In this document: one piece after another, positions 6,992 to 13,761 of the stretch
How the letters are laid out: each line of letters begins with the position of its first letter
How positions within the stretch are numbered: position 1 is the stretch's first letter
Source of the DNA: JBBSMX01 sp038232935
GTDB taxonomy: Bacteria > Bacteroidota > Rhodothermia > Rhodothermales > JANQRZ01
Length of the DNA: 16,443 bases
Direction: 5' to 3'
NCBI GenBank assembly: GCA_038232935.1
Contig: JBBSMX010000092.1
Span: forward strand, 1 to 16,443
The notes under the pieces: model-generated
Database searches by the model: none
Told to the model about the DNA's origin: nothing
What the model saw: only the letters and a program-made list of their open reading frames with translations
Made by a program: the position numbers and the translations under genes

Positions 6992-9892
6992 ATGAAAGGG
7001 AACACCATCGACCGGCTCGTAGCGGCCGGCGTCTTCGTCTTCGCCCTCGTCCTCTACCTGCTGACCGTCGCCCCGACGGCGTCGTTCTGGGACGCCGGTG
7101 AGTTCATCGCGATTGCCGATGGTCTGCAGGTCTCGCACCCGCCGGGCGCGCCGTTCTACATGCTCGTCGGGCGGCTCTTCTCGATGGTCTTCGGCCCGAT
7201 CATCGGCCTCTTCGTGGAGCACGGCAACGTCGCCGTCGCGGTCAACCTCGTGAGCGTGCTGGCGAGCGCCCTCACCGTGCTGCTAACGCACCTCGTGATC
7301 GTCCGCCTCGTCCGTATCTGGCAGGGCGCGCCGGAGACGTGGGCGCCCGTCGACCGGCTGGCCGCGCTCGGAGGCGGCGTGATCGGCGCGCTGACGTTCG
7401 CAGTGACGGACTCGTTCTGGTTCAACGCCGTCGAGGCCGAGGTCTACGCGATGTCGATGTTCTTCACGGCCATCGTGGTGTGGCTGATCCTGCGGTGGCG
7501 CGAGGAGAAGCTCGAAGAAGAGGCCGCGATCCGCGCCCGCGACGAGCACCCGTTCGGGCTGAAGAGCGACCGCTACCTCGTCCTCATCGCGTACCTGTTC
7601 GGCCTCGCCATCGGCGTTCACCTGCTGAACGTGCTGACGCTGTTCTTCATCGCCCTCGTCGTCTACTTCGCCGACTTCGAGCGGGAGGGCTGGACGACGG
7701 GCAAGCGGTGGATGGGCATCGTGGCGGCGGGCGTCGCGGCCTCGGTGATCTTTCTCTTCATCTACCCCGGCCTCGTGCAGGGACTGCCGTCGCTCGCGGA
7801 GTCGTTCGGGAGCCTGACGCTCACGCTCGTCGTGGTCGCGGCCGTCGCGGTCGGGGCAGTGTGGTGGACGCAGACGCGGCGGCGGCCCGTCGGCAACCTC
7901 GTCGCACTCTCGGTGCTGATGCTGCTGATCGGGTACTCGACGTACGCCCTCATCTTCATCCGCTCCGCGGCCGACCCGCCCATCGACGAGAACGACCCGG
8001 AGACGACGGAGGCCATCGTCTCCTACCTCAAGCGCGAGCAGTACGGCGCGACGCCGCTGCTCAAGGGCACGACCTACGACAACACCACGCGGAGCTTCAC
8101 CCGTAAGGAGAAGTTTTTCCCGCGCCGCTATTCCCCGATGCCGCAGCACGTGCAGACCTACGCGCAGTACGACTCCGACGCGGCGTTCTTCTGGAAGTAC
8201 CAGGTCGGGCACATGTACATGCGTTATTTCCTGTGGAACTTCGTCGGCAAGGCAGCCGACACGCAGGACGCGCCGTGGACGAGCGGGTTCGTCCGAGCCG
8301 CGAGCACGGCGGCGGAGGCGCGGACGCCGAGCGAGCGGGCGGGCTACAACGTCTACTTCGGCCTGCCGCTGTTGCTCGGATTGATCGGGATGGTGTTCCA
8401 CTTCAGCCGCGACTGGCGGCGGGCGTTCGCGGTCGCGGTGCTGTTCTTCATCACCGGCGTCGGGATCATCCTCTACCTCAACCAGACGCCGTTGCAGCCG
8501 CGCGAGCGGGACTACTCGTACGTGGCGAGCTTCTTCGCGTACAGCCTCTGGGTCGGGATCGGCGCGACGGGACTCGTCTCCCTCGTGGCAGGCTCGCTCG
8601 CCGAGGCGGGCAAGCGGCGCGGCCTCCAACTCGGCGTGGCGATGGCCGTCGCGGCGCTCCTGTTCGTCGCCGTGCCGGGCCTGATGCTCCAGCAGAACTA
8701 CGACGACCACGACCGGAGCGGGCGCTACGTCGCCCCGGACTTCGCGTACAACATGCTCCAGAGCCTCGCTCCGAACGCGATCATCTTCACCAACGGCGAC
8801 AACGACACCTTCCCCCTCTGGTATCTGCAAGAGGTCGAGGGCATCCGGCGCGACGTGCGCGTGGCTAACCTCTCGCTGCTCCAGACGCCGTGGTACATCA
8901 AGCAGCTCAAGGACCAGTACGCGCGCGACTCCGCGCCCGTCCCGATGACGTACCAGACCGACCGCGAGATCGACGAGCTGGTGCCGATTCGGTGGGAGCC
9001 GCGCGAGGTCACGCTGCCCGTCGAGGGCCTCTCGACCGAGACGCGCCAGCAACTCGGCAATCCGATCAACCTGCCGAACACGATGACGTGGACCGTCCAG
9101 GGGCGGCCGTACGGGCAGGACGTGAACGTGCTCTACGTCAACGACCAGGTCGTCCTCAGCATCCTCGCCGCGAGCGCGCAGGAGGGCTGGGCACGCCCGA
9201 TCTACTTCGCCACGACCGCCGCCCGTGACAGCCAGGTGGACCTCCGCGACCACTTCCAGGCCGAGGGGCTGGCGATGCGCGTGGTCCCCATCCAGAACGA
9301 TGCGCCCGGCGGCCGGATCGTCCCCGAGGTGCTCGTCGACCGGCTCTCGAAGTTTCGCTTCACGGGCCTCGCCGATCCCCACGCCTACTTCGACGAGAAC
9401 ATCCGCAACATGATGGATAACTACCGCTCGTCGGTGTTTGGCCCGGCGGCGGAGGGACTCGCGCAGCAAGGGCAGCAGGAGGCCGCGCGCGCGCTCTTGG
9501 AGCGGGTCGAGACGGAGATCCCGTTCGAGACGATCCCGCCGGACTTCATCTCGCTCTACATGCTGGCGGAGGCGCACTCCGCCCTCGGCGAGAGCGAGCG
9601 CGTGATGGCACTGATGGAAGCAGCCGAGCCCCTCGCCCTCCGCCAACTCGAAACGGCGACGACGCAGCGGGGCATCGAGATCGGCGTGCAGTATTACCAG
9701 ACCATCCAGTCAGTCTACCTCGATCACGGCGCGTTCGACCTGGCCGCCGCCTTCAGCGGCCAGGTCGCCGACACGCTCGGCGACGAGAACTTCCGCCTCA
9801 CCGCCGAGGAGCTCCGGCGGATGTACGACGCCCGACCGGCCCCGACCGACCCGCCCGTCATCGAAGAGGCCCCGCCGACGGAGCAGGGCTAG
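6992..9892 (+). CDS. DUF2723 membrane protein, TMEM260-like glycosyltransferase candidate
   Basis: This 966-residue protein begins with a membrane helix and then SFWDAGEFIA (31-40), whose acidic pair D34/E37 lies in the first loop, as in GT-C glycosyltransferases. The N-terminal 550 or so residues contain many hydrophobic segments. A soluble region follows with the family signature TNGDNDTFPLWYLQEVEGIR, and the C-terminal 150 residues look helical and TPR-like. DUF2723 is common in Bacteroidota; the animal member TMEM260 is an O-mannosyltransferase, so transfer of a sugar from a lipid-linked donor to exported proteins is a reasonable but unproven role. An in-frame GTG at 6956 would add 12 residues. 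ATG 6992 is preferred because the added residues are polar and unlike the family start. A terminator precedes the gene, so it is probably its own unit. Confidence 0.85.
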   Translation: MKGNTIDRLVAAGVFVFALVLYLLTVAPTASFWDAGEFIAIADGLQVSHPPGAPFYMLVGRLFSMVFGPIIGLFVEHGNVAVAVNLVSVLASALTVLLTHLVIVRLVRIWQGAPETWAPVDRLAALGGGVIGALTFAVTDSFWFNAVEAEVYAMSMFFTAIVVWLILRWREEKLEEEAAIRARDEHPFGLKSDRYLVLIAYLFGLAIGVHLLNVLTLFFIALVVYFADFEREGWTTGKRWMGIVAAGVAASVIFLFIYPGLVQGLPSLAESFGSLTLTLVVVAAVAVGAVWWTQTRRRPVGNLVALSVLMLLIGYSTYALIFIRSAADPPIDENDPETTEAIVSYLKREQYGATPLLKGTTYDNTTRSFTRKEKFFPRRYSPMPQHVQTYAQYDSDAAFFWKYQVGHMYMRYFLWNFVGKAADTQDAPWTSGFVRAASTAAEARTPSERAGYNVYFGLPLLLGLIGMVFHFSRDWRRAFAVAVLFFITGVGIILYLNQTPLQPRERDYSYVASFFAYSLWVGIGATGLVSLVAGSLAEAGKRRGLQLGVAMAVAALLFVAVPGLMLQQNYDDHDRSGRYVAPDFAYNMLQSLAPNAIIFTNGDNDTFPLWYLQEVEGIRRDVRVANLSLLQTPWYIKQLKDQYARDSAPVPMTYQTDREIDELVPIRWEPREVTLPVEGLSTETRQQLGNPINLPNTMTWTVQGRPYGQDVNVLYVNDQVVLSILAASAQEGWARPIYFATTAARDSQVDLRDHFQAEGLAMRVVPIQNDAPGGRIVPEVLVDRLSKFRFTGLADPHAYFDENIRNMMDNYRSSVFGPAAEGLAQQGQQEAARALLERVETEIPFETIPPDFISLYMLAEAHSALGESERVMALMEAAEPLALRQLETATTQRGIEIGVQYYQTIQSVYLDHGAFDLAAAFSGQVADTLGDENFRLTAEELRRMYDARPAPTDPPVIEEAPPTEQG

Positions 9893-9901
9893 TTTGGGTA
9901 G

Positions 9902-9978
9902 GGGCGGATGGGAGTGCGGGAGGCGAATAAGACTGATTCCGTCTACAACGCTCTATCTTCTCCCCCTCTCATCCGCCC
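9902..9978. repeat. Inverted repeat spanning the gap after the DUF2723 gene
   Basis: GGGCGGATG (9902-9910) and CATCCGCCC (9970-9978) are perfect inverted 9-mers separated by 59 bp, with purine-rich sequence on the left and C/T-rich sequence on the right. The right arm lies in the leader of the gene starting at 10010. It resembles, in layout only, the inverted repeat at 10915-11023. Confidence 0.45.
9954..9961 (+). promoter_or_regulatory. Possible -7 box upstream of the 152-residue hypothetical gene
   Basis: TATCTTCT lies 48 bp before ATG 10010 in an otherwise C/T-rich leader. It matches TAnnTT but not the final G, and no upstream TTG element is visible. It is listed because similar boxes precede two other genes here. 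Confidence 0.22.
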
Positions 9979-10009
9979 AACCTTCCTCCCCCCCATACTT
10001 AGACCTCCC

Positions 10010-10468
10010 ATGCCCTTCACCTTTTCCGACGATGACTTCGACCGCCTCGCCGCCGCCCTCGGCGTCGAGCCGAAGCGTGACGGGGCGCTCGTCCGGTTCG
10101 AGATGAAGGACGCAGAGAGCGGGCGCCGGCTCGTGCTCGAGATCCAGCCCAGCGTAGACCTGCCGAGCGGGCTCTCCGATGACGACGCCCCCTCCGGGCT
10201 GATCTCCGTCTACGGGATGAACGCCTTTCTCCAACTCCAGGGCTGCACCGGCTACATCGCCTCCGAGGAGCTCGGCGAGGCCATCTTCTTCGCCCGCAAC
10301 CGCGGCACGACGAACGGCCTCGTCGTCGAGCGCGGGGCCGGCTGCTCGCTCTACGCGAACGTGGACGACCGCCTGCTGCAAGCGGACTTCACCCAGCTCC
10401 CCTCGGAGATCATGATGAGCTCCGTCGCTCTCTCGATGACAGAGACGCTCTTCGGGGACTTGCCGTGA
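10010..10468 (+). CDS. Conserved-looking hypothetical protein, 152 residues
   Basis: I do not recognise this protein. It has no signal peptide or membrane segment and is acidic, probably cytoplasmic. It starts MPFTFSDDDFDRLAAALGVE, followed by alternating strands and helices. A central segment (LQLQGCTGYIASEELGEAIF) and a conserved-looking RGAGCSLYANVD stretch may be core. Codon use and GC bias match its neighbours, and the long antisense frames are consistent with shadows. ATG 10010 is chosen over an in-frame ATG at 9908, because the extra residues would be translated leader sequence rich in Pro and Ser. The stop TGA directly abuts the ybeY start, so the two are likely co-translated. Confidence 0.7.
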   Translation: MPFTFSDDDFDRLAAALGVEPKRDGALVRFEMKDAESGRRLVLEIQPSVDLPSGLSDDDAPSGLISVYGMNAFLQLQGCTGYIASEELGEAIFFARNRGTTNGLVVERGAGCSLYANVDDRLLQADFTQLPSEIMMSSVALSMTETLFGDLP

Positions 10469-10936
10469 ATGATGGGTGATTACGTGATGCGTGAGAGCGC
10501 GGCTATCGACATATCGCAGGCCCACGCCTCCCGCTCGCTCGACGAAGAGACCCTCGCGGACCTCATCCGGCGCACTGCCGAGGCCGAAGGGTTTGAGATC
10601 CGCTACCTCGGCGTCGTCCTCGCCGACCACGAGACCGTCTACGGCCTCAACCGCGACTTCCTCCGGCACGACTACGTCACCGACGTCCTCTCCTTCTCGC
10701 TCGACGAGGACGCCGCCGCCGAGCGCGTGATAGACGGCGAAGTCTACGTGGACCTCGATACAGCGGCCGAGCGCGCCCCGGAGTTCGGGACGACGTTCGA
10801 AGACGAAGCCCGCCGCTACGTCGTCCACGGCTTGCTGCACTTGATGGGCTACGACGACGCCACGGACGCCGACCGTGCGGCGATGCGCCGGCTCGAAGAC
10901 ACCTACCTTCGAGGAAGGGTAAGGGGTGAAGGGTAA
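10469..10936 (+). CDS. ybeY: Endoribonuclease YbeY (rRNA maturation factor)
   Basis: YbeY is a single-strand-specific endoribonuclease needed for 16S rRNA 3'-end maturation and ribosome quality control. The 155-residue protein shows the N-terminal strand region, YVTDVLSFS (69-77, family TDVLSFP) and the metal site HGLLHLMGYDD (120-130). The usual third zinc ligand of HGxLHLxGYDH is Asp here (D130); Bacteroidota homologues commonly vary at this position, so activity is not ruled out. Starts at 10469, 10472 and 10487 are all in frame; 10487 (MRESAAIDIS) would give the more usual length. The C-terminal RVRGEG is encoded by a purine-rich repeat that continues into the intergenic region, so the tail is probably not conserved. 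It overlaps nothing but abuts the upstream stop. Confidence 0.92.
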   Translation: MMGDYVMRESAAIDISQAHASRSLDEETLADLIRRTAEAEGFEIRYLGVVLADHETVYGLNRDFLRHDYVTDVLSFSLDEDAAAERVIDGEVYVDLDTAAERAPEFGTTFEDEARRYVVHGLLHLMGYDDATDADRAAMRRLEDTYLRGRVRGEG

Positions 10937-11023
10937 AAAGGCACGGACCTGCGCGTGGGTAGTCGCCGCCCTCCCCTCTCGATGATATCCTCCTTCCCCC
11001 TCTACCCTTTCCCCTTCACCCTT
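10915..11023. repeat. 21-bp imperfect inverted repeat flanking the ybeY-topA gap
   Basis: The purine-rich AAGGGTAAGGGGTGAAGGGTA (left arm 10915-10935) and the pyrimidine-rich right arm 11003-11023 are inverted copies with 17 of 21 positions matching. The core GGGTGAAGGG (10924-10933) pairs perfectly with CCCTTCACCC (11012-11021). The left arm contains the last codons and part of the stop of ybeY; the right arm ends 7 bp before the topoisomerase ATG. Confidence 0.6.
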
Positions 11024-11030
11024 TCAGCCC

Positions 11031-13064
11031 ATGCGGCTCCTCATCGTAGAGTCCCCGACGAAGGCCGCGACGCTCGCCGGCACGCTCGGCGCGGCCTACC
11101 GCGTGCGCGCCACCGAGGGCCACATCGCCGATCTGCCGGAGGACGAGCTAGGGATCGACGTCGAGGCGTCGTTCGAGCCGACGTGGAAGACGGCGAAGGG
11201 GAAGCGGAACGTGCTCGCCGCGCTCCGCCGCGACGCCGAGGGCTGCGAGCAGATCCTCCTCGCCACCGACCCCGACCGCGAGGGTGAAGCGATAGCCCGG
11301 CACCTCGCTGATGCGCTCGCCCGCACGGGCGTCCCCACCGCGCGCGTCTCCTTCAGCGAGGTCACACCCGAGGCCGTCCGCGCCGCCCTCGCCCGGCCAC
11401 GCTCGCTCAACGCCGACCTCGTGGCGGCGCAGCAAGCGCGGCGCGTGATCGACCGGCTCGTCGGCTACGCCGTCAGCCCCGTGCTCCAGCGGACGGTCGA
11501 GAGTCCCCGGCCGCTTTCGGCGGGGCGCGTGCAGACGGCCGCCCTTCGCCTCCTCTGCGAGCGCGAGCAGGCCGTCGCCGACTTCCAGCCCGGCGAGCGG
11601 TGGAGCGTGGAGGCCACGTTTCATACAGCGGCCGGGGAGCCCGTCGCCGCCCGGCTGCACCGGGCCTACGGGCAGGTGCTCGAAGCCGACACCCTCGATC
11701 AGGGGGCCGCGTGGCAGCTCGCCGAGGCCGCAAAGAATCTGAGCTTCACCGTCCGCTCGATCCGTCGCACGACCCAGTCGCTGCAACCGCCGCCGCCGTT
11801 CACGACGGCCGCCCTCCTCCAGTCGGCCTCCGAGCGCCTCGGGCTCGATCCGGCCCGCACGATGCGCCTCGCCCAACAGCTCTACGAGGGCGTCGAACTC
11901 GAAGACGACGTGCGAACCGGCCTGCTGACCTACCCGCGCACCGACGGCGTTCACCTGGCGAAGCCGGCCATCGCAGTGGCCCGGAACGTCATCGCCCGGG
12001 ACTTCGGGATGGCCTATCTCCCTCCCCGTCCCACCAAGCACGCGCCGTCGGGCGAGCGGCAACAGAACCGGCAGGAAGCCCATGAGGCCATCCGCCCTAC
12101 CGACTTCGACCGCACGCCGAAAGCGATCCGCAAGTATCTCAGCCCGGAGCAGTACCGCCTCTACGGGCTCGTGTACGACCGCACCATCGCCAGCCAGACA
12201 GCCCCGGCCACGCTGGAGCGGACGACTGCCGAGGTGACCGATACCGGCGGGCACTTTGTCTTCCGTGCGGCGGGCGCCTGCGTCCGCGCCCGTGGCTTTC
12301 TCCAGTTCGAGAAGACGCAGCCGGACGCCACGCCCCTCCCCGTTTCTCTGATCGAGCGCGAGGCAGTAAGGCTCGACGCCGTCACCCACGCCCGACGCGC
12401 GACGGCTCCTCCGACGCAGTACACCGAAGCCGAATTGATCGGGGCGATGGAGGAGCAGGGCATCGGGCGGCCGAGCACGTACGCCGCCACGCTCGGCACG
12501 CTGCGGGAGCGCGGCTACGCCGTCCCCCGCGACCGGCATCTCCATCCCACCGACCTCGGCCTCCGCGCCTGCGCCTTCCTCGTCCACCGCTTCCCGACGC
12601 TGTTCGACCTCGGCTTCACGGCCCGACTGGAATCCACACTCGACGCGGTCGCAGCGGGCAAGACGGCGTACCGACCGATGCTCCACCAGTTTTACCACGG
12701 TGGCCTGCTGCCTGCGCTCCGCCCACGCGATGCCGCTTCAGCACTCTCCGATTCCGGGTCGAACCGGTCCGCAGACGTGCGGACACCGCTGAACGTGCCG
12801 CCGCCGTGCGAGCGGTGTGGATGTCCGATGGTCCGCCGCGAAGGGCCACACGGCGCGTTCTACGGGTGCTCCGGCTTCCCGTCATGCCGCCAGACGCAGC
12901 CCTACGTGGACCCCGCCTCGTCCCGGCCGTGCCCTCGGTGCGGAACCGGCTGGATCGTCGAGCGCACGACGAAGCGCGGGAGGGCGTTCGACGGCTGCTC
13001 GACCTACCCCACGTGCGATTACTCCCGGTGGACGGAGCCGGCTACCTCCGGCTCGGCGAGTTAG
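11031..13064 (+). CDS. topA: Type IA DNA topoisomerase (TopA-like)
   Basis: This 677-residue enzyme relaxes negative supercoils by passing DNA through a transient single-strand break. It has an N-terminal Toprim domain (VESPTK with E7; TDPDREGE with D80, D82, E84), SAGRVQTAALRLL (163-175), the catalytic tyrosine in LLTYPRTDG (Y301), and EEQGIGRPSTYA (474-485). At the C-terminus are two zinc-ribbon modules: C593/C596 with C613/C619, and C634/C637 with C656/C662. It is shorter than many TopA proteins (about 765-865), and the active-site motif is TYPRTDG rather than the usual TYMRTDS. It may therefore be a second, accessory topoisomerase rather than the main TopA; only a genome-wide view can tell. 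ATG 11031 gives the canonical MxLLIVESPTKA start. No terminator is seen after the stop. Confidence 0.9.
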   Translation: MRLLIVESPTKAATLAGTLGAAYRVRATEGHIADLPEDELGIDVEASFEPTWKTAKGKRNVLAALRRDAEGCEQILLATDPDREGEAIARHLADALARTGVPTARVSFSEVTPEAVRAALARPRSLNADLVAAQQARRVIDRLVGYAVSPVLQRTVESPRPLSAGRVQTAALRLLCEREQAVADFQPGERWSVEATFHTAAGEPVAARLHRAYGQVLEADTLDQGAAWQLAEAAKNLSFTVRSIRRTTQSLQPPPPFTTAALLQSASERLGLDPARTMRLAQQLYEGVELEDDVRTGLLTYPRTDGVHLAKPAIAVARNVIARDFGMAYLPPRPTKHAPSGERQQNRQEAHEAIRPTDFDRTPKAIRKYLSPEQYRLYGLVYDRTIASQTAPATLERTTAEVTDTGGHFVFRAAGACVRARGFLQFEKTQPDATPLPVSLIEREAVRLDAVTHARRATAPPTQYTEAELIGAMEEQGIGRPSTYAATLGTLRERGYAVPRDRHLHPTDLGLRACAFLVHRFPTLFDLGFTARLESTLDAVAAGKTAYRPMLHQFYHGGLLPALRPRDAASALSDSGSNRSADVRTPLNVPPPCERCGCPMVRREGPHGAFYGCSGFPSCRQTQPYVDPASSRPCPRCGTGWIVERTTKRGRAFDGCSTYPTCDYSRWTEPATSGSAS

Positions 13065-13098
13065 TCACTCCTTTCTGCGATGCCGCCGCGGGATTCAC

Positions 13099-13127
13099 TT
13101 GACAAACCGACCGGCGGGCTGTATTCA
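13099..13127 (+). promoter_or_regulatory. Promoter upstream of the hibernation factor gene
   Basis: TTGACA at 13099-13104 is a perfect -35-type hexamer, followed by a 17-bp spacer and TATTCA at 13122-13127. The -10 match is only partial (3 of 6 to TATAAT), but a TA..TC box fits the degenerate elements seen elsewhere in the window. It lies 45 bp before ATG 13172, in the only non-coding gap between the topoisomerase and this gene. Confidence 0.5.
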
Positions 13128-13132
13128 ACACA

Positions 13133-13169
13133 GTACCTCTCTGTATTCCTCACACCAGTCCAGAGGTAC
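13133..13169 (+). promoter_or_regulatory. 5'-UTR hairpin just before the hibernation factor start
   Basis: GTACCTCT (13133-13140) and AGAGGTAC (13162-13169) are perfect inverted 8-mers with a 21-nt loop. The right arm ends 2 bp before the ATG at 13172. In the transcript it would place the initiation region against a stable helix; in DNA it could be a regulator site. CTGTATTC also occurs twice, 20 bp apart (13120 and 13140), overlapping the promoter and the hairpin loop. Confidence 0.4.
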
Positions 13170-13171
13170 GT

Positions 13172-13486
13172 ATGCAGACCCGCATCACCGCTCGTCACAC
13201 GGAGCTCCCCGACGGCCTTCGCGCCCACATCGAGCACTCCGTTTCCAAGCTCGGCCGCTACTACGACGGCATCCACGACGCGCACGTCGTCCTCGACGGC
13301 CACGACTCCAGCAGTCCCGGCAAGCAGGCCGAGGTCAAGTTGAACGTGTACCGGCAAACCCTCACCGCGCGAGACGCCGCCTCGACGTATCAGGAAGCCG
13401 TGAACGGCTGCGTGCGTCAGCTTCGGCGGCAGGTCCTCCGGTATAAGGGCAAGGTCCGAAGCACCGACCAGGACGTGCACCGCTAG
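13172..13486 (+). CDS. hpf: Short ribosome hibernation-promoting factor (HPF/RaiA family)
   Basis: This 104-residue protein consists of the S30AE domain alone. It binds the 30S subunit at the mRNA/tRNA channel and inactivates or dimerises ribosomes in slow growth. Family features are visible: MQTRITARHTELPDGLRAHIE at the start (strand then helix), KLGRYYDGI (26-34), HVVLDG, and the basic C-terminal helix RQLRRQVLRYKGKVR. The C-terminal dimerisation domain of long HPF is absent, so it corresponds to short HPF or RaiA. It has its own promoter candidate and a strong terminator, so it is probably monocistronic, in keeping with growth-phase control. Confidence 0.92.
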   Translation: MQTRITARHTELPDGLRAHIEHSVSKLGRYYDGIHDAHVVLDGHDSSSPGKQAEVKLNVYRQTLTARDAASTYQEAVNGCVRQLRRQVLRYKGKVRSTDQDVHR

Positions 13487-13520
13487 TGGCAGGCACTCCG
13501 TGCCCCTCGCTACCCTGTAC

Positions 13521-13556
13521 GCCCCCGGCTGCCGATGCGGCCGGGGGCTTCTGTTT
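13521..13556 (+). terminator. Rho-independent terminator after hpf
   Basis: GCCCCCGGC (13521-13529) and GCCGGGGGC (13540-13548) form a perfect 9-bp GC stem with a 10-nt loop, followed by the T-rich TTCTGTTT. It is 34 bp after the hpf stop and is the strongest terminator in the window. Confidence 0.85.
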
Positions 13557-13674
13557 GCTTCGCTTACGACCGGCTCCTGACGCGGCTCGAGGATCGGGCC
13601 TTCAAACGGCACGGCTGAACGTGTAAAGGATCAGCCCGGTTAAACTGTAAAGGAACTACTTGGCTCCTACAGTC

Positions 13675-13761
13675 CTACTTGCGCCCAAGCAACTCGTCCA
13701 CCGTCACGTCGGTGTCCCGCGCGACCTTACGGAGCAGCGACGGCGACACGTCGTCGCCTTC
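13675..13761 (-). pseudogene. C-terminal remnant of a HicA-like toxin or HTH protein
   Basis: The minus-strand frame directly after the T9SS gene's TAG stop continues without interruption as 28 codons, EGDDVSPSLLRK, then VARDTDVTVDELLGRK, and ends with TAG at 13675-13677. The pattern LLRK..RD...TVDELL matches the C-terminus of HicA mRNA-interferase toxins (G.L..I.RDAG.TVEEFL). It also resembles the end of XRE-type helix-turn-helix proteins (LLRLARAL.VSVDELLG). The N-terminal part is missing: the same frame upstream is the T9SS sorting domain. It is therefore a fragment, probably left by recombination. No antitoxin gene was found beside it. Confidence 0.45.

Noticed and set aside
7283..9646. 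787-codon open frame on the minus strand opposite the DUF2723 gene
   Set aside because: Its product is rich in Arg, His, Glu and Val with no domain, typical of the antisense of a GC-rich gene with strong third-position bias; the plus-strand gene has clear family motifs.
11148..12698. 516-codon minus-strand frame opposite topA
   Set aside because: Low-complexity antisense product; the plus strand carries all type IA topoisomerase motifs.
13061..13612. 183-codon minus-strand frame opposite hpf
   Set aside because: It crosses the hpf terminator and coding region and shows no domain; hpf on the plus strand is unambiguous.
13614..13654. GGCTGA/TCAGCC hairpin and TGTAAAGGA direct repeat 24 bp apart
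   Set aside because: Short and of unclear placement between a terminator and a gene remnant; could be chance, so not annotated.
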